Assembly (NCBI GenBank): GCA_001784805.1
Contig: MFSE01000010.1
Coordinates: forward strand, 1 to 45,952
DNA from: Candidatus Moranbacteria bacterium RIFOXYA12_FULL_35_19
GTDB taxonomy: Bacteria > Patescibacteriota > Minisyncoccia > Moranbacterales > UBA2206
Direction of reading: 5' to 3'
Length of the DNA: 45,952 bases
Position 1 is the stretch's first letter. Every line of letters starts with the position of its first letter. Positions 10,492 through 21,218 of this stretch are shown piece after piece. The notes beneath the pieces are model-generated. The model did no database searches and was not told the DNA's origin. It was given only the letters and a program-made list of their open reading frames with translations. Made by a program: the position numbers and the translations under genes.

Positions 10492-11124
10492 TTATACCAT
10501 TCCCTTGAAAACATCTTCGCAATCACAATCATTTTCACAATCGCAATTATCTTTTTCATCCTCAAGAGAATTTTCGCCGAAGTTAAAATCAAAATGCTCG
10601 AGATGGTGCGCTGGCATATTTTTATACCGTGCAGTAGTGATCATTTTTTTAGCCTCTGCCACCCAAGCCTCGTCATATTCAAGATCTTCTTCGATTTTAT
10701 GCAATTCATTTTCTTCCATCAACACAAAATCTTGCATCCAATTATATTTCCAGTCTTCTTTTTTGTTTTTATGTTTTGCTAAAACTTTTTCATGCACTTT
10801 TTTCTCCAGCATCAATTTTTCAATCCTTTCTTTGATATCACACATTTTCATTGTTCGCTCATCAATATAGCGCTCTTTTCTTCTAATTAATTCACTCAAT
10901 GTAAATTCTTCATCCTCTTTTTCGTTTTTAGGTTGATAAAAAAACATTTCACATTCATTCAGCGCTATTTGAGCATAAGTGCGTTTTTCATAATCTTTTT
11001 CTATCTTAATATATTTTTCAATTTTTTCAATCGCCTCTTTTGTGCCCGAATGCGCCAACTTTTGCAATTCGCTTTGCGAAAGTTCTTTCACTACAACCAC
11101 CTCTTTTTTTGCTTTTTTTGACAT
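10492..11124 (-). CDS. Acidic coiled-coil protein with Cys-rich tail, unknown function
   Basis: 210 residues. It starts with a Lys/Val-rich stretch (KKAKKEVVVVKEL). It continues with long charged helices likely to be coiled coil (about 15-165, for example IERIEK-like repeats around KDYEKRTYAQIALNECEMFFYQP). It ends in an acidic Asp/Cys tail (DNCDCENDCDCED) that could bind a metal ion. No signal peptide or membrane segment is seen. I do not recognise a named family. It follows the restriction-modification genes on the same strand after a gap of about 25 bases, but nothing ties it to them functionally. Confidence 0.75.
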   Translation of the reverse strand: MSKKAKKEVVVVKELSQSELQKLAHSGTKEAIEKIEKYIKIEKDYEKRTYAQIALNECEMFFYQPKNEKEDEEFTLSELIRRKERYIDERTMKMCDIKERIEKLMLEKKVHEKVLAKHKNKKEDWKYNWMQDFVLMEENELHKIEEDLEYDEAWVAEAKKMITTARYKNMPAHHLEHFDFNFGENSLEDEKDNCDCENDCDCEDVFKGMV

Positions 11125-11149
11125 AGGTTTTTTAGTTTATAAAATTATT

Positions 11150-11890
11150 TTATTTTTTAGACTTTTGTCTTTTATATGCCTTGATAATTTTTTTAAGCAA
11201 TTCATTCGGATGAGCTTCATATTTTTTGAATGTTTTAATATTATCCCTATTCAAATGAAGCTGTCCCTCTCCAATATTTCCTCTATGTTGCCCCCTTGAA
11301 TAATACTTATTTTTTTCTATATCTTTTGAAGCAAAGATCCAATATTTGATTGCGTCTCTCCAAACAGCCACCCAAACAAAAACATCGCAATGTTTCGGTT
11401 TTATTTGCTGAAAATTCATATCAAAAGGTTTTTCAGAATTCAACGCAAGTGCTTTGATAAAAAGTGGCTCGTCACTTTTTGCATCAACCGCTCGAGATGC
11501 TTTTACTTCTATTCTAACGCGATTTTTTTTATAATCACAAAAAAAATCGTACTCATTATCAAAATCAGAATTTTCCTTTTTTGTAGGTTTTTTCATTTCC
11601 GGAACAATTGCATGAATATGCGACTGCGCCCAAGTAATACCAAAAGCTGTGGGTGATCCATATTTTTCATAGATATGCAAATATTCATTTCTCACCAAAT
11701 ATTCCTCACGAATCGCAAAATAATCCACTAGTGTTATTTTTTTCAGACAAAATAGATTTGAAATTATATATTCATATTCATTGAATGGATAAACAGACAT
11801 TAGTTTTTTGAGATTATTTCTAAGTTTTTCTTTATCATTAATTGGTAATGATTCAATAAGCTTTGCTAAATTTTCTTTTAAAATTTCCAT
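11150..11890 (-). CDS. Type II restriction endonuclease, PD-(D/E)XK fold (probable)
   Basis: 246 residues. The nuclease signature is Asp115 (NEYDFF), then Glu128-Val-Lys130 (RVRIEVKASRAV), a standard PD-(D/E)XK spacing. Near the C-terminus is QHRGNIGEGQLHLNRDN, a conserved-looking block. The N-terminal 80 residues are helical. It follows the adenine methyltransferase gene by 10 bases, the usual layout of a Type II system whose methyltransferase protects the target. The recognition site cannot be read from sequence. The enzyme would cut unmethylated foreign DNA in the cytoplasm. Confidence 0.85.
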   Translation of the reverse strand: MEILKENLAKLIESLPINDKEKLRNNLKKLMSVYPFNEYEYIISNLFCLKKITLVDYFAIREEYLVRNEYLHIYEKYGSPTAFGITWAQSHIHAIVPEMKKPTKKENSDFDNEYDFFCDYKKNRVRIEVKASRAVDAKSDEPLFIKALALNSEKPFDMNFQQIKPKHCDVFVWVAVWRDAIKYWIFASKDIEKNKYYSRGQHRGNIGEGQLHLNRDNIKTFKKYEAHPNELLKKIIKAYKRQKSKK

Positions 11891-11900
11891 AATAAAAAAA

Positions 11901-13880
11901 TTATTTGTTAAATTTATTAATATAATCTTTTTCTTTTTCAGAAAAAGAAAATTTGTTCATAATATAGTTATCTAATTTTATAAAATTATTGTTACCACCA
12001 ATAATTTCGTTGACTATTTTAATAATTTCAGAAAAAGTTTTTTCATCCCAAAGAGGCAATGGCATTTGCTCGATATGATTTCGCAACACTTTTATACTTG
12101 AAAATTTTTTTTGAAATAAAAATTGATAGGGTGAAGAATTAAATAAAGCCACAATCATTTTTATCGGATAATTTGGAATTCTAGGAATCACAACATTCGC
12201 GCTGTTTAAAGTTAACTTCTGTTTATTATCATAAGCGAAAAATAGATATTTAGAAATAAATCTGTAAATAAGTTTTTCTTTCGCACGATACTTTTCTATT
12301 GGCGCTACTTGTTGAAATTTTTTCGGCACAAATCTGATATAGCTTGAGGGATTATTTAATATAAATCGTCCGATTTCTTTCCCTTTGTAGATAGGTTCAT
12401 AACCATCTTGTGGCTCGCTTATTATAAATTCTTTATTATTCCCAGTAACGATTCCCAACGCCCAATCAGCATTATTTTTTAAAGTTGTATAATTAGTTTT
12501 ATACATTTTATCAATTATTTCAGCATCAAATTCACTCGTATGGATGTCAAAGATAAAATCTTGATTATTCAACCATCTTTCTTGATTAATATTATATTGC
12601 TCATTCCCTTTACAAATCGATACTTTGTTATTATTGACTTTATTTTTTTTGAAATCCAATCTGACAACAGGAGTAAAAACATTTTTAAAAATCCGATCAA
12701 GATAGATAATTTTTTTAATTTGAGAATTTTTTAAAATAATATTTCTTATATCTTTATGCGTTTTTACATTCAAAATTGATTCTGGTAAAATAAACGAGCT
12801 CACGCCACCGTCACAAAGCAAATCTAGACTTTTTTTAAGAAAATATGAGAAAGATTCAAGAGATGATATTTCAGGATAAATTTTTTTCAACTTTTCATTA
12901 TCTTCCTTCGCAAAATGAGCTCCCCATGGCGGATTCGTTGCTACAACATCAAAATCTCTAATGTTTTCATCATTCAAACTGAATAAATCATAATTGCCAA
13001 TTTCAAAAAGTGTGTTTTTACAAACAACATTAGGAACAAAATACTTTTCTTTAAACTTGATAAGAATATTAAGTCGAGCAATTCTAACGGCAATTTCGTC
13101 AGAATCAATACCATAAATATTTGCAGGATTCTCTACAATATCAGAAAAAGCCAGAAGGAATTGTCCCGTTCCGCAACAAGGATCTAAAACTTTTGAATCT
13201 TTTTTTACATAATCTGCTGTTATTTTGTTAACTATATCTGATGGCGTATAGTATGATCCGCTTTGAGATTTTTTTCCTTCAATCAGAAGCGATTGATACA
13301 AAAAACCAAGAATGTCTCTTTGTTTTGGAAGACTGCAGTCCAGCAAAAAAGAAAAACTGTTTTTTATTTCTCCTTCTTTTATTTCTGAAATCCAAGATTC
13401 TATCTCTCCTTTAATTTGCTTATTCGAAAAAAATAATTCGTTTTTTCGAATAACATCATAGACATCTACCTTTAATAGTATCCCTTCTTTTTTAAGCAAA
13501 TTCAAACTAACCAACAAGAGTGCTGGAAAAATTGCTATGTTATTATTTTTTATAAAATTAACAATAGAATTTAATTCCTCAAAACTATTTTTATCTTGTA
13601 TATATTCATCGGGTAAAAATGTTTTTTCAGCCCCTATCTTGTTAGCGCGCTTATTTATTTTTTCCAGATCGCCATTTAAAATTTTTGACTTAATATTTTC
13701 AACATCCTTTTTGTAAAAAAAATCCTTAACATTTCCACTAAATGATTGCAAATGACCACACTTGACCCAATTCCTAACCGTTGCAGTTGAAATTCCTAAA
13801 AAAATAGCTGTGCTTTCTAAATTCAACACTGCTTCGTTATTATTATTGGTTATAAAACTTTTTTGCAATGTATTTGGCAT
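11901..13880 (-). CDS. Type II N6-adenine DNA methyltransferase with N-terminal helix-turn-helix
   Basis: 659 residues. Residues about 24-45 (TAIFLGISTATVRNWVKCG) form a MerR/excisionase-like helix-turn-helix. The methyltransferase core has motif X (GSYYTPSDIV, 208-217), SAM-binding motif I (DPCCGTGQF, 233-241) and catalytic motif IV (NPPW, 316-319), the gamma-class order. The C-terminal third is a TaqI/Eco57I-like target recognition region (YEPIYKGKEIGRF, RIPNYPIK). It methylates adenine in the recognition site to protect host DNA from the nuclease encoded downstream. The N-terminal DNA-binding domain could autoregulate the operon; that is inference. A promoter lies at 13922-13949. Confidence 0.92.
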   Translation of the reverse strand: MPNTLQKSFITNNNNEAVLNLESTAIFLGISTATVRNWVKCGHLQSFSGNVKDFFYKKDVENIKSKILNGDLEKINKRANKIGAEKTFLPDEYIQDKNSFEELNSIVNFIKNNNIAIFPALLLVSLNLLKKEGILLKVDVYDVIRKNELFFSNKQIKGEIESWISEIKEGEIKNSFSFLLDCSLPKQRDILGFLYQSLLIEGKKSQSGSYYTPSDIVNKITADYVKKDSKVLDPCCGTGQFLLAFSDIVENPANIYGIDSDEIAVRIARLNILIKFKEKYFVPNVVCKNTLFEIGNYDLFSLNDENIRDFDVVATNPPWGAHFAKEDNEKLKKIYPEISSLESFSYFLKKSLDLLCDGGVSSFILPESILNVKTHKDIRNIILKNSQIKKIIYLDRIFKNVFTPVVRLDFKKNKVNNNKVSICKGNEQYNINQERWLNNQDFIFDIHTSEFDAEIIDKMYKTNYTTLKNNADWALGIVTGNNKEFIISEPQDGYEPIYKGKEIGRFILNNPSSYIRFVPKKFQQVAPIEKYRAKEKLIYRFISKYLFFAYDNKQKLTLNSANVVIPRIPNYPIKMIVALFNSSPYQFLFQKKFSSIKVLRNHIEQMPLPLWDEKTFSEIIKIVNEIIGGNNNFIKLDNYIMNKFSFSEKEKDYINKFNK

Positions 13881-13921
13881 TTTTTATTTTTCTATTTTCT
13901 TATTTCCTAATTCCTAGTGAT

Positions 13922-13949
13922 ATTATATCATCCTCAAATTTATAGTCAA
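13922..13949 (-). promoter_or_regulatory. Promoter of the restriction-modification operon
   Basis: On the minus strand TTGACT (13944-13949), a 16-base spacer and TATAAT (13922-13927) lie about 42 bases upstream of the methyltransferase ATG. Confidence 0.72.
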
Positions 13950-13958
13950 CCCTCGGCC

Positions 13959-13967
13959 TGTGGATAA
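13959..13967 (-). other. Perfect DnaA-box-like 9-mer
   Basis: TTATCCACA on the minus strand between gatA and the restriction-modification promoter. It is isolated, so it is not an origin by itself; a regulatory DnaA site or chance are both possible. Confidence 0.35.
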
Positions 13968-13975
13968 GTTTATTT

Positions 13976-15427
13976 TTAGTTAACTTCAAAAGTATACGCC
14001 GTGTTGAGTAAAGTTTCTTCATCAAACCATTTTCCTAGCAGTTGGAAACCAATGGGTAAATTTTTACCATTATTTTTTATCTCTCCCCCCGGCACGGAAA
14101 TGGCGGGAACTCCGGCAATGTTAGCGGTAATAGTGAAAATATCTTCCAGATACATTTGAAGTGGATCTTGCGTTTTTTCTCCGAGCTTGAAAGCAGTCGA
14201 GGGAGTAGTCGGAGTTAAAATTAAATCCACTTTAGAAAAAGCTTTTTGGAAATCCTGTTTAATAAGTGTGCGAACTTTTTGCGCGCGAAGATAATAGGCA
14301 TCGTAATAGCCAGATGAAAGTGCATAAGTCCCGAGCATTATCCGGCGCTTCACTTCTGCTCCAAGTTCATAAGCTCTTGTATCTAAATAATTTTCTAATA
14401 AATTTTTCGGTAGCCCATCTGGATTATAATCAGAATTTTTTTTGTCATCCGCGCGCATCCCGTATTTTATCCCATCAAATCTGGCCAGATTAGAACTTGT
14501 TTCGCAAGGCTGGATTATATAATAAGTCGGCAAAGCATATTTGGCATTAGGAAGTTCTATTTCAACAATTTGGGCTCCTAATTTTTTATATTTTTCAATC
14601 ACACCATTTATTATTTTTTTGACATCTTCGTTCAATCCTGCCAAATATTCTTTAACAATCCCAATTTTCAAATTTTTTATTTCACCTGTTAAATAGTCTT
14701 CATATTTTTTATTCACGCTCGGAGTTGAAGTTGCATCTAATTTATCTTTTTCAGAAATTATAGAAAGAATTATCGCCGTATCTTCCACACTTTTTGCCAT
14801 TGGGCCGATTTGATCCAGACTTGAAGCCATCGCGATAAGACCGTATCGCGACACTCGCCCATAAGTTGGTTTCAGTCCAACTATTCCACAAAAAGAAGCA
14901 GGCTGACGGATTGATCCGCCCGTATCTGATCCTAAAGACCAAACCGCCATATCTGAAGCCACCACTGATGCCGATCCACCAGAAGATCCCCCTGCGACTC
15001 TTTCTGGATCACGCGGATTTTTTGTTGCGCCATAAGCACTGTTTTCCGTAGAAGATCCCATCGCAAACTCATCTAAATTAGTTTTACCAAGAATTATCGC
15101 TCCGGCTTCTTTCAATTTTTTTATAACCGTCGCGTCATAAGGAGCAGTATAGTTATCTAAAATTTTTGATCCGGCAGTTGTTCTGACATTTTCAATGCAA
15201 ATATTATCCTTAATTGCACCGGGAATACCTTCTAAAATTCCAATTTCTTCACCGCGTGAAATTTTTTCGTCCACTTTTTTGGCCTGTTCCAATGCTAATT
15301 CCTTAGTCAAAGTTAAATAGGCATTGATATCTTTATTTTTTTGAGAAATCACAGCAAAATATTGCTCGACTAATTGAGTTGAAGTAATTTCACCGGATAT
15401 TAATTTTTCATGAAGTTCTCTAATCAT
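13976..15427 (-). CDS. gatA: Glutamyl-tRNA(Gln)/Asp-tRNA(Asn) amidotransferase subunit A
   Basis: 483 residues of the amidase-signature family. It releases ammonia from glutamine for the transamidation of misacylated Glu-tRNA(Gln) (and Asp-tRNA(Asn)) in the GatCAB complex. The Ser-cisSer-Lys triad is visible: GAIKDN (Lys), GSSGGSA, and GSDTGGSIRQPAS (nucleophile Ser). The length is typical. gatC lies upstream on the same strand, but gatB is not in the window, so the complex is encoded at two loci. A B-family inverted repeat separates gatC from gatA. There is no clear Shine-Dalgarno before ATG 15427. Confidence 0.96.
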   Translation of the reverse strand: MIRELHEKLISGEITSTQLVEQYFAVISQKNKDINAYLTLTKELALEQAKKVDEKISRGEEIGILEGIPGAIKDNICIENVRTTAGSKILDNYTAPYDATVIKKLKEAGAIILGKTNLDEFAMGSSTENSAYGATKNPRDPERVAGGSSGGSASVVASDMAVWSLGSDTGGSIRQPASFCGIVGLKPTYGRVSRYGLIAMASSLDQIGPMAKSVEDTAIILSIISEKDKLDATSTPSVNKKYEDYLTGEIKNLKIGIVKEYLAGLNEDVKKIINGVIEKYKKLGAQIVEIELPNAKYALPTYYIIQPCETSSNLARFDGIKYGMRADDKKNSDYNPDGLPKNLLENYLDTRAYELGAEVKRRIMLGTYALSSGYYDAYYLRAQKVRTLIKQDFQKAFSKVDLILTPTTPSTAFKLGEKTQDPLQMYLEDIFTITANIAGVPAISVPGGEIKNNGKNLPIGFQLLGKWFDEETLLNTAYTFEVN

Positions 15428-15434
15428 ACTTGCA

Positions 15435-15524
15435 TTTACGAACTACGAAATTATCGAAATACGAAACATTCAAACAAGCTCTTTTCGTACTTTCGTATTT
15501 CGTATTTATTTCGTAGTTCGTAAA
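15435..15524. repeat. B-family inverted repeat between gatC and gatA
   Basis: The left arm TTTACGAACTACGAAATTA and the right arm TTTCGTAGTTCGTAAA, with inner TCGAAATACGAAA/TTTCGTATTTCG, form an imperfect hairpin of about 30-base arms. It is built from TACGAA/TTCGTA units, as are the repeats at 15815-15902 and 32606-32690. Confidence 0.8.
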
Positions 15525-15525
15525 A

Positions 15526-15807
15526 CTATAATACACTTTTCACTTTGTTATACCCACTTTTCTCTTCCGGAAATAATTTTTTGATTCCCTCTATATTTTC
15601 AAATTTTTCAATTTTATCTTCCCGAGATTTATTTTGAAGTCCTGTGATATGCGCTGTCGGTTCAACATCTGTTATATCCACTTCCTTAAGTTTTTCAATA
15701 AAATCCAAAATCGACGACAAATCATGAGAGAACTTTTCGATCTCTTTTTCTTTCATCCCAATGCGAGCAAGATTGGCAATATGCTGAACTTCGCCTTTAT
15801 TAATCAT
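15526..15807 (-). CDS. gatC: Glutamyl-tRNA(Gln) amidotransferase subunit C
   Basis: 93 residues, the usual length. GatC wraps around GatA and stabilises the GatAB interface. The sequence shows the family features: an N-terminal helix VQHIANLARIGMKEKEIEKF, ILDFIEKLKEVDITDVEPTAH with the conserved VEPT, and the C-terminal LFPEEKSGYNKVKSVL. It is the upstream gene of gatA, separated by the B-family inverted repeat. ATG 15807 is directly preceded by another B-family repeat, with no Shine-Dalgarno. Confidence 0.94.
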   Translation of the reverse strand: MINKGEVQHIANLARIGMKEKEIEKFSHDLSSILDFIEKLKEVDITDVEPTAHITGLQNKSREDKIEKFENIEGIKKLFPEEKSGYNKVKSVL

Positions 15808-15814
15808 GTTTTTC

Positions 15815-15902
15815 TTTACTAATTACGAATTACTTACTAATATACTAATCTAAGAAAAATTTCACATATTAGTATATTCGTACTAAATTAGTAATTCGTA
15901 AA
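15815..15902. repeat. B-family inverted repeat between ligA and gatC
   Basis: The left arm begins TTTACTAATTACGAATTAC and the right arm ends TTAGTAATTCGTAAA, with inner TACTAATATACTAAT/ATTAGTATATTCGTA. It fills the whole ligA-gatC gap. It could act as a hairpin between the two genes. Confidence 0.8.
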
Positions 15903-15905
15903 GAT

Positions 15906-18089
<2,184 letters not shown>

Positions 18090-18806
18090 CTAAGAATTTT
18101 CCTCTAATAAATACTTGCCTTCTTCTTTTTTATCTTTCAAATAAAGCGCATTGTCATTTAAAAATTCCATATAATCTTTTTTATCTTTAAATTGCTCTAA
18201 AATAGGAACGGTGTTACAAAGCTTATTTTCTTGGTCATTTTCTTTTTCATATTCTGCCAAACTAGAATATTTCCAATTAGAATTATTATAGCCATGAATA
18301 AAATTATTTTTATTCACATAAGCCGAAAGATATAGCAGATATCCATTGGAATCTATGTGGATGGATTTGAATACTCCTTGGAATAAAACTCCTGATCTTT
18401 TATATTTATTGTTAAAATATTTAGTATATCCATTTCCAATTTTTTGCATAAATTTTTCAATACCTTTTTCTTGTAGTTGTTTTAAAATAAAATGATAATG
18501 ATTAGAATTAAGACAATAACAAATAACATCGATTAGTTGCGGAGAAGAAATGGACATCAAATGTCCATTGTGGACATTTGATGTCCATTTCTTCGCTAGA
18601 GAGGTTGAGCCTCCATTTTCGCTTTTCCCTTTCTTTTCTCGCAAATATTTTTCGTATAAACTTCCAATTGGCTCTATTCTGTTGAATTCTTTCATTGATT
18701 TTAGAAATCTTTCGTAATCAAATTTATCCGAAAAAACTTCGCGTTTATCCACTCCGCGGTTGTAGATATGATAAAATTCTCCGTTAGCAAATTCGGTTTT
18801 TCGCAT
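18090..18806 (-). CDS. REP-associated tyrosine transposase (RAYT, HUH/Y1 family)
   Basis: 238 residues. Y1 transposases nick single-stranded DNA at hairpins through a Tyr and an HUH metal site. The HUH motif is His103-Tyr-His105 (SNHYHFILKQ). The catalytic Tyr is in IGNGYTKYFN (residues 127 or 130). YHIYNRGVDKREVF at the N-terminus and KRSGVLFQGVFKSIH are typical of the family. Residues about 62-90 are an insertion encoded by two repetitive elements, one a perfect palindrome of the family that also abuts the gene. RAYTs act as host-domesticated mobilisers of REP palindromes; this link is inferred here from location and shared sequence. A TATAAT six bases before the ATG suggests a leaderless mRNA. 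Confidence 0.9.
   Translation of the reverse strand: MRKTEFANGEFYHIYNRGVDKREVFSDKFDYERFLKSMKEFNRIEPIGSLYEKYLREKKGKSENGGSTSLAKKWTSNVHNGHLMSISSPQLIDVICYCLNSNHYHFILKQLQEKGIEKFMQKIGNGYTKYFNNKYKRSGVLFQGVFKSIHIDSNGYLLYLSAYVNKNNFIHGYNNSNWKYSSLAEYEKENDQENKLCNTVPILEQFKDKKDYMEFLNDNALYLKDKKEEGKYLLEENS
18544..18594. repeat. GGACAT-family palindrome inside the RAYT gene
   Basis: Perfect 24-base arms (18544-18567 and 18571-18594) around TTG, core TGGACATCAAATGTCCA. In frame it encodes [17 protein letters not shown]. It is flanked by a half-copy of the ligA-type element (18599-18613). Confidence 0.88.
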
Positions 18807-18812
18807 AGTTTT

Positions 18813-18818
18813 ATTATA
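18813..18818 (-). promoter_or_regulatory. -10 box of the RAYT gene (leaderless)
   Basis: TATAAT on the minus strand ends six bases before the ATG, so transcription would begin at or next to the start codon. No convincing -35 is seen. Confidence 0.5.
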
Positions 18819-18830
18819 GCATAAATTTAA

Positions 18831-18861
18831 AAAAAATCAGAAGTTGAGCTTCTGATTTTTT
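18831..18861 (-). terminator. Terminator of the type IV pilus operon
   Basis: A 13-base stem (AAAAATCAGAAG against CTTCTGATTTTT) with a five-base loop and a T run on the minus strand, 25 bases downstream of the last pilus gene. Because it is A/T-symmetric it could work in both directions. Confidence 0.85.
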
Positions 18862-18885
18862 GACTATGAAAATTGCCTGAAAAAG

Positions 18886-20073
18886 CTAATCGTTCGGCTG
18901 GTATTCAATTTCCCAAGGAGCAAAATTTGTAGATGTGGGAAAGCGAGCTATGCCTTTGGTGATGCGCAGTTCATCCATATCGCCAACAAATTGATAATTA
19001 GTATTTATTGATGAACTAGCTCCATCTAAAGCAGCTCCTATATAAACATCTTTTTGTGGTAATACATTTCTTATTTCTCTAGAATTAATATAAATCATCC
19101 CTGTTTGACTCTCGTCAACAAAAAAATATAAATTAGTGCCTTTTCTCTCTACTGCTATATGATGCCAACCAGTTAATAAATTCACTGGATTAGTCGAACA
19201 TGCTAAATAAGGAGTCCCGCTTGTGATATAATATCGAAAACATAATTTTTGATAAGTTGTTAGCTGACCTGTATTATTACCATAAAAAAAATTAAACTGA
19301 TTTATATTGGGTCCCTCATATTGACTAACTATTGTTGCATAACGATTTAAAGAAGTATTTTTAATATTTACCCGCGCTTCGATGGTGAAATCTTGGTCGA
19401 GAAAATTGAAATCAATGCCATCGTTATCATCATTGTCTCCAATTTTTATATAATTACCCGCAGAAGAAAAAGTCGCGTAATCCGTATCATCTAAAGCAGC
19501 AGGAGAATCATTAGAAAAAGTAACCCCCGTATTATCAATAGTATATCCATCGTAAAAATATGAGCTATCCGTAGGAGGATTTTCATTGAAATGCATCAGT
19601 AATTTCGTGCTTTTATTTAACACTAGAGCTTCGACTGCTCGTTTGGAATTGGAAGATGTACCCACTGATTTTATCTTGACGATTTCTGAAACAAGCCTAG
19701 AAGTATCATTACAATTAATTTGAGTAGAATTTCTATCTAATAATTGAACATTATAATCAGTACCTTCCAAAAGCCCTGTACTCGTATTGCAATCAAGACC
19801 GTTTGGCAAATAATCATATAAATTATTTACGCCATTACTATTATTAATATAATCATGATTCCCTCGCGTTATCGCTTGCATCACTGTTTCAATGCCTTCC
19901 TCTGAAGCTTGATAGGCTTTGTTGGATATAGCGGAACCCATTGAAGCCTTGCGTTCTTTCACCGCCACTAAAGTTGTGCTCAATACTGAAATCAAAATTA
20001 CCGTCAAAATCAAAAGAGTGACGACTAAAACTGAACCTTTATTTTTTTTATTCAACGATTTTTTTTCCCACAT
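18886..20073 (-). CDS. PilX-like minor pilin fused to a LamG-like domain
   Basis: 395 residues. The N-terminus KNKGSVLVVTLLILTVILISVLSTTLVAVKER is a PilX/PilK-type pilin hydrophobic stalk with a basic leader, without the classic G-F cleavage motif (it reads KGSVLVV). Residues about 160-390 resemble a laminin G/concanavalin jelly roll: FNFLDQDFTIEARVNIK, GWHHIAVERKGTNLYFFVDESQTG and DMDELRITKG. Such a domain would sit at the pilus tip or on the surface and bind carbohydrate or protein. It is the last gene of the pilus operon, 9 bases after the preceding pilin. Adhesin function is inferred. Confidence 0.85.
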   Translation of the reverse strand: MWEKKSLNKKNKGSVLVVTLLILTVILISVLSTTLVAVKERKASMGSAISNKAYQASEEGIETVMQAITRGNHDYINNSNGVNNLYDYLPNGLDCNTSTGLLEGTDYNVQLLDRNSTQINCNDTSRLVSEIVKIKSVGTSSNSKRAVEALVLNKSTKLLMHFNENPPTDSSYFYDGYTIDNTGVTFSNDSPAALDDTDYATFSSAGNYIKIGDNDDNDGIDFNFLDQDFTIEARVNIKNTSLNRYATIVSQYEGPNINQFNFFYGNNTGQLTTYQKLCFRYYITSGTPYLACSTNPVNLLTGWHHIAVERKGTNLYFFVDESQTGMIYINSREIRNVLPQKDVYIGAALDGASSSINTNYQFVGDMDELRITKGIARFPTSTNFAPWEIEYQPND

Positions 20074-20082
20074 ACTAAATTT

Positions 20083-20622
20083 TTATTGAATTATCTCTTT
20101 ATAATCTCGAAACGAAACGGTAGTTTGCATAGTTGTTGTGCCATCGATTGTCAAAACAATTGTCGCTTTGCCAACTCTTTTCGGTATAGCAGTGGCTAAG
20201 GTTGGAGTTATCGAAAAACTTCCCGAAACATCACTTGAAATTATAGGATTGTATGTATATGCTATTGTACTACAATTACTCGAATTCGCTGAAGGTATTT
20301 GGCTTATTTTTAATTTATTATCAGAATCAAATTTATAACTAATACAGTCTCCCTGTGAAGTGTTGAACATATAAATTTCCTGATGAGTATTGCCCACTTC
20401 ACTAAGTCCAGTGCTCATTCGCATATTCTTCGCCATCAGATCCAAGGCCGTTCGAGCATCTTCCATATTTCTTTGAATCTCTCGACTTTTTTGCCGAGTG
20501 GAAGACACGCTGGCAAAAATTGAAACGGCGGTGATAATTGTCAAAACAAAAATGAACATTGCAATCAAGAGTTCCAAAATAGAAAAGCCAGCATTGTTTT
20601 TTGTTAGATTTTTATTTGTCAT
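20083..20622 (-). CDS. Minor type IV prepilin (PilW/GspJ-like)
   Basis: From ATG 20622 it has 179 residues. The prepilin signature is NNAGFSILELLIAMFIFVLTII, with cleavage after Gly and Glu at +5. ARTALDLMAKNMRMS follows the stalk as in PilW/GspJ. It is part of the minor pilin cluster that primes pilus assembly and lies on the same strand between PilV-like and PilX-like genes. An earlier start at 20637 would overlap the upstream gene by 11 bases. Confidence 0.88.
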   Translation of the reverse strand: MTNKNLTKNNAGFSILELLIAMFIFVLTIITAVSIFASVSSTRQKSREIQRNMEDARTALDLMAKNMRMSTGLSEVGNTHQEIYMFNTSQGDCISYKFDSDNKLKISQIPSANSSNCSTIAYTYNPIISSDVSGSFSITPTLATAIPKRVGKATIVLTIDGTTTMQTTVSFRDYKEIIQ

Positions 20623-20626
20623 ATTT

Positions 20627-21202
20627 TTACATTCCACCCCAACGAGTTAGGGTTGTTGTGGTATAAGCACATTTAGCAGAAGAATTGCAATTTGATGCAC
20701 TTGGATTGGATGGAGGATCGACATTGTTCCATGTAACTGCGCTAATTATTGTAGCACTTGTTGCAGTGGTATTTCCTGCAGCGCTCGGATAATAGGTAAT
20801 TATGATTCTTCTGCGAAATTTGGTCGCCGTAGAATTAGTAGTGCTATGCTTATAAGCCTTGGTTGAGTTGTTAGATCTTAAAACATAAGTACCAAATCCA
20901 TTAGCATTAGGAGAATCAATATCAATCCTCCTAATATTGCTGGTGTTAGCTGGAAAACCAGTAAAAGTATCATCGCCTTTCGCCCAATTGTTATCGCGCA
21001 AATTTCTCACCAATTCAATGCCTTCTTGCGAGAGAAGCACTCCGATGATTTGATTGCGACTGTCCATTGATTCTTTGAGACTGCTTGACATCAAGCTTGC
21101 CACCACAAGCATTTCAAAAGACACAATAAAAACGGCCAGAATGGATTCTGCATAAGAAAAGCCAGCATATTTTTTGTTTTTAGAAAATCTTTTTTTATTC
21201 AT
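20627..21202 (-). CDS. Minor type IV prepilin (PilV-like)
   Basis: 191 residues. The stalk is KYAGFSYAESILAVFIVSFEMLVVASLM, with the Gly-Phe cleavage and Glu at +5. QEGIELVRNLRDNNW is a typical continuation in CPR PilV-like proteins. The C-terminal part is Ser/Thr-rich with CNSSAKCAY. It is in the minor pilin cluster, 4 bases before the PilW-like gene. Confidence 0.88.
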   Translation of the reverse strand: MNKKRFSKNKKYAGFSYAESILAVFIVSFEMLVVASLMSSSLKESMDSRNQIIGVLLSQEGIELVRNLRDNNWAKGDDTFTGFPANTSNIRRIDIDSPNANGFGTYVLRSNNSTKAYKHSTTNSTATKFRRRIIITYYPSAAGNTTATSATIISAVTWNNVDPPSNPSASNCNSSAKCAYTTTTLTRWGGM

Positions 21203-21218
21203 TATTTAGTTTTTAACT

